Shown here: positions 1-7,266 of the stretch, one piece after another
How the letters are laid out: each line of letters begins with the position of its first letter
Position numbering within the stretch: the first letter of the stretch is position 1
NCBI GenBank assembly: GCA_028697515.1
Contig: JAQVEY010000056.1
Coordinates: 1-9,972, forward strand
DNA: 9,972 nt
DNA from: Bacteroidales bacterium
Lineage (GTDB): Bacteria; Bacteroidota; Bacteroidia; Bacteroidales; ML635J-15
Reading direction: 5' to 3'
Position numbers and translations under genes: made by a program
Notes under the pieces: generated by a model
The model's database searches: none
The model's input: only the letters and a program-made list of their open reading frames with translations
What the model was told of the DNA's origin: nothing

Positions 1-50
1 GGAATTTTCCGCCCTTTACTGTATTGTCAAATGTAGAATTCATCTAATGA

Positions 51-2201
51 TTATTCATCGTCTTGCTCTGATTCATAAGCTTTGAGCAGTTGTTCCTGAA
101 CATCTGGTGGTACTTGCTGATATTCAAAGAATTTCATTTCGTACATTGCTCTACCACCGGTATTAGAGCGTAAAGCAGTTGAATAATTTGCCATTTCAGC
201 TAGTGGTACTCTTGCCATTATCTTTTCAAATCCTTTTTCACTACTCATTCCCTGAACAATGGCACGACGATTTTGTAAATCACTTATCACATCACCCATT
301 CTGTCACCAGGGACAAGAACCTCGATATTATAAATAGGTTCCATAATCTTAGGACCAGCATTTTTAAATGCTTTGCTGAATGCGTTACGTCCTGCTAATT
401 TAAACGAAATTTCGTTTGAATCAACTGGGTGCATTTTTCCGTCAACAACACATACACGGATATCTCTTGCATAAGAACCTGTTAAAGGACCTACTTCAAT
501 TTTTTCCATAATTCCTTTAAGAATAGCTGGTAGAAATCTGGCATCAATAGAACCTCCAACTATACAGTTGTAATATACTAATGTTCCACCCCAATCAAGT
601 TTGTATTCGTCCTTACCTCTTACAGAAATTTTAAATTCTTTCCCGTCAATTTTATACATAGTCGGATCTGGCATCCCTTCACTATATGGCTCAAGTATCA
701 TATGAACTTCACCAAATTGGCCTGCACCACCTGATTGCTTTTTGTGACGATAATCTGCAAAAGCAGTTTTTGTAATCGTTTCACGATATTGTATTCTTGG
801 TTTTAGAAATTCAGTAGCTATTTTAAACTGATTATCAAGATGCCATTTTAAAATGTTTAAATGATATTCGCCTTGTCCTTGAAGCAATAACTGTTTTAAC
901 TCTTTTGAATATTCAACCAAAATTGTGGGATCTTCATCTTTCATTCTGATTAAGGCTTCGCCTAGTTTTTCATCATCACTTTCGCTAAGAGCCTTTATTG
1001 CAACTCTGTGTTTTGGATTGGGCCATTCTATTGGAGAAACAATCCAGTCTTGTCCGGGAGCAACTAAAGTATGACAGGTTTTTGTGCTTTTTAGTTTTAC
1101 AGTAGCACCAATATCTCCTGCGAACATTTTGTCAACTTTTACTCTATTTTTTCCGGCACAAACAAAGATTGACGACAATCTTTCTTTTGTATTATTTTTC
1201 GAGTTATATAAGTCAATGCTTTCTGTTAATGTGCCACTAAGAACTTTGAAATAACAAATTTCACCAATATGCTCTTCAATTGATGTTTTAAATACAAAAA
1301 GTGATGGCTTGCCTGCCGCATCGCATTTGATTTCTTTACCTTCACTATCTTTTACAGGTGCAAATTTTTCTGGAGAAGGCGTAACGTTTGCGATAAATTC
1401 CATCAAACGTTTAACACCCAAATCGTTTCTTGCATTTATACAGAAAATAGGAAATACACCTCTTTGAGGTAATCCGGCTGCGATACCTTTCATCATTTCC
1501 TCTTCTGTCAATGTATCGTTTTCGAAGAATAATTCCATCAATGACTCGTCTGCTTCGGCTGCTTTTTCAATAAGTTCTGTCTTTAAACTATCAGCATGGT
1601 CTTTGTGTTCAGCAGGAATATCTGAAATCACTACTTCACTGCCTTTAAGACTGTACATTTTATTTGTAATAACATCTATTATTGCATTAAAACCGACTCC
1701 TGCATTTACTGGAAATTGTGCCAGAACTGCATTGCCGCCAAAAGTAGATTTTATCATCTCAACAGTCTTTTCGAAATTGGTTTTTTCGTGATCAAGATGA
1801 TTGATAGCAATAATCATTGGTTTATGTGCTTTTTCAACATAACGACCATGTATTTCGGTTCCTACTTCGATTCCGTTTTGTGCATTTATTAGCATAAGTG
1901 CTATGTCTGCAGGGAATAATGAAGAAACGAGATTCCCTACAAAATCATCCATACCAGGGTTATCAAGAATATTGATTTTGGTATTTCCTATTTCGGTATA
2001 TAAAACTGTCGAAAATAATGAATTACCGTTTTCCTGTTCAATAGGGCGATAATCGGAAACTGTGTTTTTGCTAGCAATATCACCTTTACGTGTTATTACG
2101 CCACCAATTTGAAGCATTGATTCAGCAAGCATAGTTTTTCCTGAGCCTGAATTGCCAACTAAAGCTATGTTTCTGATTTGATCTGTTTGATAATTTTTCA
2201 T
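51..2201 (-). CDS. fusA2: EF-G paralogue (EF-G2-like translation factor)
   Basis: A 716-residue ribosomal translocase of the EF-G family, cytoplasmic, with all five domains in order: G domain (about 1-280), domain II (about 300-385), III (about 400-475), IV (about 478-600, containing SGGAGQFGEV near 490) and V to the C-terminus. It is not the housekeeping copy. The P-loop is GNSGSGKT (16-23) rather than AHIDAGKT. The G3 motif is DNPGMDDF (80-87), so the catalytic histidine of DTPGH is Met84. The G4 motif is NHLD (134-137) instead of NKxD, and the switch I threonine position appears to be Ser61. The overall sequence resembles the EF-G2 of Bacteroides, which is known to support translation during carbon limitation without GTP hydrolysis. 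By analogy this protein may be a slow, energy-sparing translocase; that is inference. The ATG start at 2199-2201 has AGGA five bases upstream, and a promoter lies at 2255-2284. The acidic tail (SEQDDE) ends the protein normally. Confidence 0.93.
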   Translation of the reverse strand: MKNYQTDQIRNIALVGNSGSGKTMLAESMLQIGGVITRKGDIASKNTVSDYRPIEQENGNSLFSTVLYTEIGNTKINILDNPGMDDFVGNLVSSLFPADIALMLINAQNGIEVGTEIHGRYVEKAHKPMIIAINHLDHEKTNFEKTVEMIKSTFGGNAVLAQFPVNAGVGFNAIIDVITNKMYSLKGSEVVISDIPAEHKDHADSLKTELIEKAAEADESLMELFFENDTLTEEEMMKGIAAGLPQRGVFPIFCINARNDLGVKRLMEFIANVTPSPEKFAPVKDSEGKEIKCDAAGKPSLFVFKTSIEEHIGEICYFKVLSGTLTESIDLYNSKNNTKERLSSIFVCAGKNRVKVDKMFAGDIGATVKLKSTKTCHTLVAPGQDWIVSPIEWPNPKHRVAIKALSESDDEKLGEALIRMKDEDPTILVEYSKELKQLLLQGQGEYHLNILKWHLDNQFKIATEFLKPRIQYRETITKTAFADYRHKKQSGGAGQFGEVHMILEPYSEGMPDPTMYKIDGKEFKISVRGKDEYKLDWGGTLVYYNCIVGGSIDARFLPAILKGIMEKIEVGPLTGSYARDIRVCVVDGKMHPVDSNEISFKLAGRNAFSKAFKNAGPKIMEPIYNIEVLVPGDRMGDVISDLQNRRAIVQGMSSEKGFEKIMARVPLAEMANYSTALRSNTGGRAMYEMKFFEYQQVPPDVQEQLLKAYESEQDDE

Positions 2202-2254
2202 ATTATTCCTATAGTTACTTTATTTATTGAATATTTAAATTTTATTTTGGCTGA

Positions 2255-2284
2255 CAAAAATAATAAAAAAACTGTAAGTACAAA
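2255..2284 (-). promoter_or_regulatory. Bacteroidota-type promoter of the EF-G2-like gene
   Basis: Read on the minus strand there is a -33 TTTG (2281-2284), an 18-base spacer and a -7 box TATTTTTG (2255-2262), matching TTTG-N18-TAnnTTTG. Transcription would start near 2248 and give a leader of about 47 bases before the ATG. In Bacteroides the homologous gene is induced under carbon starvation by a Crp-like regulator; no operator for such a regulator could be identified here by eye. Confidence 0.65.
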
Positions 2285-2483
2285 GCTATGCTTAATATTA
2301 ATTGTAAAATATTGAGCTATTAAGTGTTGTTGAATTATATTAGTTGAAAAAATTGTTGAAATTGAAAAGTCATCTATAATATTTATTTAATTTAATGCTG
2401 GTTTTGACTTGATTTATCAATTTGGTGAAAGCCTAAAATCATACAGTAAACAACTTTTAGAAATGCTGTGTGTTTTTTCGTTA

Positions 2484-2511
2484 TTGACAATGCTCTTTTT
2501 TTTTATATTTG
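2484..2511 (+). promoter_or_regulatory. Promoter of the flippase gene
   Basis: TTG (2484-2486), a 17-base spacer and TATATTTG (2504-2511) followed by CA match the Bacteroidota pattern. Transcription would begin near 2518, about ten bases before the TTG codon proposed as the flippase start. This box lies inside the longest possible reading frame (from GTG 2468), which argues that the first 20 codons of that frame are not translated. Confidence 0.55.
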
Positions 2512-2527
2512 CACCAAATTATATGAT

Positions 2528-3976
2528 TTGCGTAAGAAATTCATCATAAACCTGATCTTTTTGCTTTTCCTTAATGTGCTCGTTAAGCCATTCTGGATAT
2601 TTGGCGTTGAGAGATCTGTTCAAAATCTCGTTGGAGCTTCAGAATTCGGGTTTTATTTTTCTCTGTTGAATTTTTCTTTATTACTGAATATTATCCTCGA
2701 TTTTGGTATAACCTATTTCAATAACAGAAATATTTCACAAAACTGTAATATTTTAAGTAAACATGTTTCCAATATTGTTTCTCTTAAATTTCTTCTTGCA
2801 GTAGTTTATGCAGTACTTACAATATCTGCAGCCTTGATTATTGGATATGATTCAAGACAGATTTCTATTCTGGGAATGTTGATTTTTAACCAGTTTTTGC
2901 TTTCATTTATTCTTTATCTGCGTTCGAATTTGGCAGGTTTGCAAATGTTTAAAACAGATAGTGTAATATCTGTACTTGACAGATTTTTAATGATAATTTT
3001 ATGCAGTGTTTTAATTTGGGGAAATGTTTCCGGTATAAATTTGAAAATAGAATGGTTTGTACTTATTCAGACCTTTTCGTATCTGTTGACAGCCCTAGTT
3101 GCATTTATCTTGGTAATACGTAAAACCACATTCTTTAAGCTTAATTTCGATTTTCGCTTTTTCAGAGTGTTCCTCAAAAGAAGTTATCCCTATGCGCTAT
3201 TAATATTGCTGATGGCATTTTATAACAGAATTGATTCTGTAATGTTGGAGAGATTATTACCCGATGGAAAGGAACAAGCGGGAATCTATGCTCAGGCTTT
3301 CAGAATACTTGAAGCGGCTTCAATGTTCCCATATCTGTTTTCAATTCTTTTATTGCCAATGTTTGCGAAGATGTTAAAAAAGAGACAAAATATTGAAGAT
3401 CTTGCTAAGTTATCTTTCGTTTTGGTAATCGTTTCCGGAATTCTTTTGATGAACATTTGTCACTTCTTTAATGAAGAAATTATGGAATTAATGTACTGGG
3501 AGCATGTAGATTCAAGTGCATTAACATTAAGCTTTTTAATGACTGGTTTTATCGGAATATGTACAACTTATATTTTCGGTACATTGCTTACATCAAATGG
3601 GAATTTGAAACAACTTAACATTATGGCGGCTTGCGGAATGATATTGAATATTATTTTAAATTTTATTTTAATCCCTCATTTAGAAGTTGTCGGGTCTGCA
3701 ATAGCTAGTATGATAACTCAGGTCTTGACAGGATTAAGCCAATTACTGATAGCTACTAAAATCTTTAAATTTAGAATAAATTATAAACTGATAATATCTC
3801 TTTCTATTTTTGTTTTAGTAAGTATATTATTGACAGCTTTTATTTCTACTTTGTCATATAATTGGATTATGCTCGCTGTACTTGTTTGTTTGCTTTCATT
3901 GCTTCTTGCTTTTGCAACTGGTTTATTTAAATTTAAAGAAATTCTTAATGTCATTCGCGAAAGGAGTGAGGAATAG
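2528..3976 (+). CDS. Wzx/RfbX-type polysaccharide flippase
   Basis: A polytopic inner-membrane protein of the MOP superfamily (Polysacc_synt/MATE-like), about 482 residues from the proposed TTG start, with roughly 12-14 hydrophobic helices over its whole length. It probably flips a lipid-linked oligosaccharide from the cytoplasmic to the periplasmic face. Typical family segments are KPFWIFGVERSVQNLVG near residue 20, the YNRIDSVML stretch near 232-240, and the NLKQLNIMAACGMILNIILN region near 360-380. The open frame extends upstream to GTG 2468 (502 residues), but that extension contains the -7 promoter box and the family normally begins just before the RKKF-like basic start. TTG at 2528 is therefore preferred. 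An ATG at 2523 is out of frame, so a single-base sequence error there is also possible. It is followed 45 bases later by a GT2 glycosyltransferase on the same strand, consistent with one surface-glycan locus. Substrate unknown. Confidence 0.85.
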   Translation: MRKKFIINLIFLLFLNVLVKPFWIFGVERSVQNLVGASEFGFYFSLLNFSLLLNIILDFGITYFNNRNISQNCNILSKHVSNIVSLKFLLAVVYAVLTISAALIIGYDSRQISILGMLIFNQFLLSFILYLRSNLAGLQMFKTDSVISVLDRFLMIILCSVLIWGNVSGINLKIEWFVLIQTFSYLLTALVAFILVIRKTTFFKLNFDFRFFRVFLKRSYPYALLILLMAFYNRIDSVMLERLLPDGKEQAGIYAQAFRILEAASMFPYLFSILLLPMFAKMLKKRQNIEDLAKLSFVLVIVSGILLMNICHFFNEEIMELMYWEHVDSSALTLSFLMTGFIGICTTYIFGTLLTSNGNLKQLNIMAACGMILNIILNFILIPHLEVVGSAIASMITQVLTGLSQLLIATKIFKFRINYKLIISLSIFVLVSILLTAFISTLSYNWIMLAVLVCLLSLLLAFATGLFKFKEILNVIRERSEE

Positions 3977-3995
3977 ATATTAATAATAAAAATGA

Positions 3996-4003
3996 TATAT
4001 TTG
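3996..4003 (+). promoter_or_regulatory. Possible -7 box before the GtrB-like gene
   Basis: TATATTTG followed by CA stands 18 bases before the ATG at 4022, the same placement as the boxes before the flippase and GT39 genes. No TTTG or TTG was found at the expected -33 position, so this could be a weak or internal promoter within a flippase-glycosyltransferase operon. Confidence 0.35.
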
Positions 4004-4021
4004 CATTAAGATTAGATAATA

Positions 4022-4981
4022 ATGAAGAAAAAGAATACTGAAATATCAATAGTTTTACCCGTTTTCAACGAAGAAAATAATCTTGCTCAGTTATATGATG
4101 AGTTATTGGATGTATTAAAAAAGATTGATGTTAAAAGCTTTGAAATCATTTTTATTAATGACGGAAGTACAGATGATTCTTTAAATATAATAAAGGATTT
4201 ATCGGTTAAAAATAAGTTTGTAAAATATATAGATTTAAGTAGAAATTTTGGACAACAGATTGCAATTTCAGCAGGGCTCGAAAAAGCATCGGGGAAATAT
4301 ATAGTCATAATGGATTCTGACTTACAGGACCCGACCGATCTTATTCAAGATTTGTACAATAAGGCTAAGGAAGGCTACGACGTAGTTTATGCAAAAAGAA
4401 AAAAACGAAAAGGGGAATCTGTCTTTAAAAAGATAACAGCTAAAATATTTTACAGAACTTTGCGCTCAATAACTAAATGTAATATTCCGGTTGATGCCGG
4501 CGACTTTAGAATAATTTCTGCTAAAGTAGCAGTGGTTTTGAATAATATGCCTGAACAACAAAAGTTTTTAAGAGGTCAAGTGGCTTGGGTGGGATTTAAG
4601 CAAACTAGCGTTGAATTTGATCGTGATTCAAGAAAATCGGGAAAATCAGGCTATTCGGTTTCAAGAATGCTTAGATTTGCTATTGATGGAATTACTTCTT
4701 TTTCGGACTTTCCATTAAAACTTGCAACTTTTTTAGGCTTCTTTGTAAGTATTATCTCCTTTATTCTTATGCTTTGGGCATTATATCAAAGATTGATTGC
4801 ACAACAGTATGTTCAGGGTTGGACTTCTTTGATATTAAGTGTATTGTTTCTTGGTGGTATTACTCTTATTGCTATAGGAATTATTGGCGAGTATATTGGA
4901 AGAATTGGAAGCAATATCCGAAAACGTCCTCTCTATATTATTAATGATACTAATTTGGAGGAAGAGGAAGAAAAATCCTGA
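4022..4981 (+). CDS. GT2 polyprenyl-phosphate glycosyltransferase (GtrB/ArnC-like)
   Basis: A 319-residue inner-membrane enzyme expected to move a sugar from a nucleotide donor to undecaprenyl phosphate on the cytoplasmic side. The N-terminal GT-A domain begins with SIVLPVFNEENN (9-20), has NDGSTDDS (46-53), the metal-binding D98-S-D100 in MDSDLQDP, the DAGDFR segment (158-163) and the basic RDSRKSGKSGYS loop (201-212). Two transmembrane helices follow (about 232-254 and 268-290), then IGEYIGRI and a basic/acidic tail, which is the layout of GtrB, ArnC and the YfdH/CsbB group. All catalytic residues looked for are present. The gene follows the flippase by 45 bases, and its TGA directly abuts the stop codon of the convergent STELLO-like gene. 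The sugar cannot be inferred. A GtrA partner is encoded nearby, but on the opposite strand next to a second GT2 enzyme. Confidence 0.9.
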   Translation: MKKKNTEISIVLPVFNEENNLAQLYDELLDVLKKIDVKSFEIIFINDGSTDDSLNIIKDLSVKNKFVKYIDLSRNFGQQIAISAGLEKASGKYIVIMDSDLQDPTDLIQDLYNKAKEGYDVVYAKRKKRKGESVFKKITAKIFYRTLRSITKCNIPVDAGDFRIISAKVAVVLNNMPEQQKFLRGQVAWVGFKQTSVEFDRDSRKSGKSGYSVSRMLRFAIDGITSFSDFPLKLATFLGFFVSIISFILMLWALYQRLIAQQYVQGWTSLILSVLFLGGITLIAIGIIGEYIGRIGSNIRKRPLYIINDTNLEEEEEKS

Positions 4982-4996
4982 TTATTTGCGATAATC
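4971..4996 (-). terminator. Weak terminator-like hairpin at the convergent junction
   Basis: GATTAT (4980-4985) and ATAATC (4991-4996) form a perfect 6-bp stem with a 5-base loop, covering both stop codons of the convergent genes. Read on the minus strand the stem is followed after four bases by TTTTT (4971-4975). The stem is AT-rich and short, so its strength is doubtful; on the plus strand there is no T-run. Confidence 0.3.
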
Positions 4997-5986
4997 TCCT
5001 AAATCTGAAATCCAACGCTTTAGTAAATCCATTTCTTCTGCGCCTATCAATCCGCAATCAATAAGTTCACGATAGCAAATTATCATGTTTTCTGAGATAT
5101 TTTCAATCCCCGATTTTAAATTTAATGCTTTTAACTTATTGTAAATCAGTGAATTATTGCTGTATCCTACGATTTCATCACGAAAATCTATCATTAGATT
5201 ATGATCATTGCGTTGCTGCCAAACTGTGCTGTTATGAAAAAGTACAGACCAGCCACAAGTCCATGCTATCCGTTGAGCCACAAATGACCGCCAGATATCT
5301 GTCATTCTAAAACTGCAATAAGACGGTAAATACATTAGTGGAAAGGCTTCCTTAAACCAAGTTGTATTCTGACTATTGAATGGACAAAAACTATTATTCC
5401 CTAAAGCAATATTATCCGATTTATTAAATGTAACTGGCAATGGCAATGTAAGTCTGTAAATAGCATCCACATCAGGATTTTCATCTGCAAGGCCTTGTTG
5501 AATAGGACAATTTAGAGATTTCTGTTCTTTAAGTTCGGGTAAAGTATCCAAAATGTTTTCCAGCGCAAAACCTCGTGGCCAAATATGAGTATCTGTGAAG
5601 TATTTATAAATATTTACCCAGCCTTTATCAATAATTTCGTGTGCCTGAACTAGTCTAAATCTTTTATTCCAAAAACTTTCAAACGGGATATTGTCATCGT
5701 CAGTTTCTATTATTGTTTCTGCTCCTTGTGACATAGCTGTTAAATATCCCAGATTTTTTCGCGCATAATGCTTGTATGGAAGTGTTTCGCCCAACTTGAA
5801 TTTAAGTTCTTTCTGCCGTTCAACCGAATAGAAATCACATTTGTCTAAATGAAAATCCAAAGGACTTTTTGTGTCGCCGATTACAATAAAAGAAATATTG
5901 CGAGCTGCAGATTCTTCGGCAAATTGTTTTAAAACAGGATGTTCATGGTTTGCAATTGAGGTAATGACTAAAAATGTGTTCTCCAT
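4982..5986 (-). CDS. STELLO/DUF288-like glycosyltransferase
   Basis: A 334-residue protein with no signal peptide or membrane segment, so probably cytoplasmic. It resembles the STELLO (DUF288) family, glycosyltransferase-like proteins best known from plants, nematodes and protists and related to the GT75 reversibly glycosylated proteins. Visible family features are an N-terminal beta strand with FLVITSIANHEHP (5-17), VIGDTKSP (35-42), the YARKNLGYLTAMSQGA segment (74-89) leading into ETDDDN (94-99) as the likely metal and nucleotide-sugar site, QQGLADENPDVDAIYRLT (163-180), and MTDIWRSFVAQRIAW (228-242). Last gene of a three-gene operon, starting 7 bases after the GtrA-like gene. Its role here is not known. 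It could use a nucleotide sugar for the same glycan as the upstream GT2-GtrA pair, or act as a mutase-like enzyme as in GT75. Family assignment is by recognition of motifs, without a database search. Confidence 0.75.
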   Translation of the reverse strand: MENTFLVITSIANHEHPVLKQFAEESAARNISFIVIGDTKSPLDFHLDKCDFYSVERQKELKFKLGETLPYKHYARKNLGYLTAMSQGAETIIETDDDNIPFESFWNKRFRLVQAHEIIDKGWVNIYKYFTDTHIWPRGFALENILDTLPELKEQKSLNCPIQQGLADENPDVDAIYRLTLPLPVTFNKSDNIALGNNSFCPFNSQNTTWFKEAFPLMYLPSYCSFRMTDIWRSFVAQRIAWTCGWSVLFHNSTVWQQRNDHNLMIDFRDEIVGYSNNSLIYNKLKALNLKSGIENISENMIICYRELIDCGLIGAEEMDLLKRWISDLGDYRK

Positions 5987-5993
5987 TTTTGAT

Positions 5994-6425
5994 TTATTTT
6001 ATCGTATGTAAAAAATATTTTCTTGCTCCAAAATTCCACCAATAAGTTACGAATATCGCAAAAAGTTTGGATATCATATAATTAAGTTCGAAAAGTTCTG
6101 TAACACCCCAAATAACAAATGTGTTCAGGGCAAGCCCAATTCCGGTTATTAAAAGGTAAAATCCAAATTCCTGATATCTCTTTTTTATTCTGCTTACTTT
6201 GAAAATCCATAATGTACATAAAAAGTAATTCAGAATTGTTCCTGCCAAAAAAGAAATTATTGAAGAAGTAATGTAGTTTAATCCACAATAATGAGATAAG
6301 ACGAAAAGCAATGAAATATCCACTAAAGTACATAGCCCACCAACACCAAAGTACTTCGCAGCTTGTGTAAAAGTCTCAGTTTTTATCATAGATAAAAGAT
6401 AATTTTTATCTATTTTTTTGATCAT
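5994..6425 (-). CDS. GtrA-family membrane protein
   Basis: A 143-residue inner-membrane protein with four predicted helices (about 23-43, 50-75, 86-107, 112-131), the length and shape of GtrA proteins. Family marks include KYFGVGGLCTLVD (24-36), SFLAGTILNYFL (58-69) before an aromatic WIF, and WWNFGARKYFL (129-139) near the C-terminus. GtrA proteins are thought to help move polyprenyl-phosphate-linked sugars across the inner membrane. Its ATG overlaps the stop codon of the upstream DPM1-like GT2 gene in an ATGA arrangement, which suggests translational coupling and a working pair. In some archaeal dolichol-phosphate mannose synthases the GT2 and GtrA-like domains are fused in one chain, so this gene pair is the split version. 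Confidence 0.88.
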   Translation of the reverse strand: MIKKIDKNYLLSMIKTETFTQAAKYFGVGGLCTLVDISLLFVLSHYCGLNYITSSIISFLAGTILNYFLCTLWIFKVSRIKKRYQEFGFYLLITGIGLALNTFVIWGVTELFELNYMISKLFAIFVTYWWNFGARKYFLHTIK

Positions 6426-7153
6426 CTTATGATTTTGGATTTAAATTGCAACCTAAGGAAGAAATAGTGAAATAGTACAGAAAACGAATTATAAATTGCT
6501 TTCTTAGATACGCTGGGAGAAGGTGCTCTGTAATGGATTGGAATTTCGGCATATCTTGTTTTGCGAAGCAAATATCTGAGTTCGGTTTGATAAAAATGTG
6601 CTTTTGATAGTAATTTGTAGGCGAGAAATTTTTCTACAATTTGTACATGAAATCCTTGATATCCTGATGTCATGTCGTACATTTTTGTGCCAAGCAGAAT
6701 GTTTGATAAAATCGTTCCGAATTTTGATAGAAGTGTTCGTTTCCAAGTGCTGTCACAAATCGAACCTCCATTAATAAAACGACTGCCAAAAGCACATTCG
6801 TTTCCTTCGTTTAGAACTCTTAAAAACATTGGCAATGCACTTGGATCATGCGACATCCCGGCATCCATTTCTATAATGTAATCATGTTTATTTATTACTG
6901 CCTCTTTATATCCTCTGATATAAGCATCAACAACATTCTTATTCTCGGGTGACCATATTGTTACAAATCTGTCATCAGCAGTCGAAAGTTTTTTGCATAA
7001 TTCTAAAGTATTGTCTTTCGAAACATTATCAACAACAAAATAAATCTTACCACAATTAAGTTTGTCAAGTACCTTAGTAAGTGACGACACAAAAGGATTA
7101 AAGTCTTCCGACTCATTTGCCATTGGTATTACTACTGCAAAATTAAAATCCAT
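6422..7153 (-). CDS. DPM1-like GT2 glycosyltransferase (soluble)
   Basis: A 243-residue GT-A enzyme of the dolichol/polyprenyl-phosphate mannose synthase type, lacking the C-terminal membrane helices of the GtrB-like enzyme at 4022-4981. The N-terminus FAVVIPMANES (5-15), VVDNVSKDNT (40-49), EMDAGMSHDP (95-104), AFGSRFINGG (121-130), the SGYQGF stretch (163-168) and the IPIHYR strand (204-209) follow the DPM1 order. Two motifs are altered. The usual DGSxDxT is DNVSKDNT, and the second aspartate of the DxD motif is Gly99 (DAG), leaving Asp97 and the downstream HDP. Activity is still likely because the fold and flanking motifs are kept, but donor or metal use may differ. First gene of the operon with GtrA and the STELLO-like gene; its stop overlaps the GtrA start by 4 bp. 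The ATG at 7151-7153 has little Shine-Dalgarno character. Confidence 0.87.
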   Translation of the reverse strand: MDFNFAVVIPMANESEDFNPFVSSLTKVLDKLNCGKIYFVVDNVSKDNTLELCKKLSTADDRFVTIWSPENKNVVDAYIRGYKEAVINKHDYIIEMDAGMSHDPSALPMFLRVLNEGNECAFGSRFINGGSICDSTWKRTLLSKFGTILSNILLGTKMYDMTSGYQGFHVQIVEKFLAYKLLSKAHFYQTELRYLLRKTRYAEIPIHYRAPSPSVSKKAIYNSFSVLFHYFFLRLQFKSKIIR

Positions 7154-7208
7154 AAAATTCCTCTAATTAAGAAAAAACCTTTACCCGTTTGCAGTATTTT
7201 TTATCACA

Positions 7209-7237
7209 GCAACAGATAGTTTTAAAAATTCTGTTGC
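7209..7237. repeat. 8-bp inverted repeat at the operon start site
   Basis: GCAACAGA (7209-7216) and TCTGTTGC (7230-7237) are perfect inverted copies separated by 13 bases. One arm touches the -7 box and the other lies in the early leader. The position suits a regulator-binding site; the long loop makes a simple RNA hairpin less attractive, and no regulator gene is in the window. Confidence 0.5.
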
Positions 7238-7266
7238 AAAATTATAAATATTACACTGTAATCAAA
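7237..7266 (-). promoter_or_regulatory. Promoter of the GT2-GtrA-STELLO-like operon
   Basis: On the minus strand TTTG (7263-7266), an 18-base spacer and TAATTTTG (7237-7244) followed by CA give an almost ideal Bacteroidota promoter. Transcription would begin near 7230, leaving a leader of about 77 bases. An 8-bp inverted repeat (7209-7237) sits exactly at the start site. Confidence 0.65.

Larger units (their letters stand above)
2202..2527. other. Divergent intergenic region with two outward promoters
   Basis: About 325 very AT-rich bases separate the EF-G2-like gene from the flippase. They hold the minus-strand promoter at 2255-2284 and the plus-strand promoter at 2484-2511. Between 2330 and 2366 TTGAA occurs four times at irregular spacing, which looks like low-complexity sequence. 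No RNA gene, riboswitch fold or convincing small reading frame was seen between the promoters. Confidence 0.6.

Noticed and set aside
1..50. Possible terminator downstream of the EF-G2-like gene
   Set aside because: Only 50 bases are available, and the single GGAA/TTCC pairing with a 2-base loop is too small.
1603..1791. Plus-strand frame of 62 codons inside the EF-G2-like gene
   Set aside because: It lies antisense to well-conserved G-domain coding sequence and has no features of its own.
2330..2366. Four TTGAA units suggesting iterons or an operator array
   Set aside because: Spacing is 14, 12 and 6 bases, so not regular, and the flanks are AT-rich low-complexity sequence.
6504..6881. Frames on both strands within the DPM1-like gene (80 and 69 codons)
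   Set aside because: They overlap a gene whose motifs are plainly recognisable; their translations show no family features.
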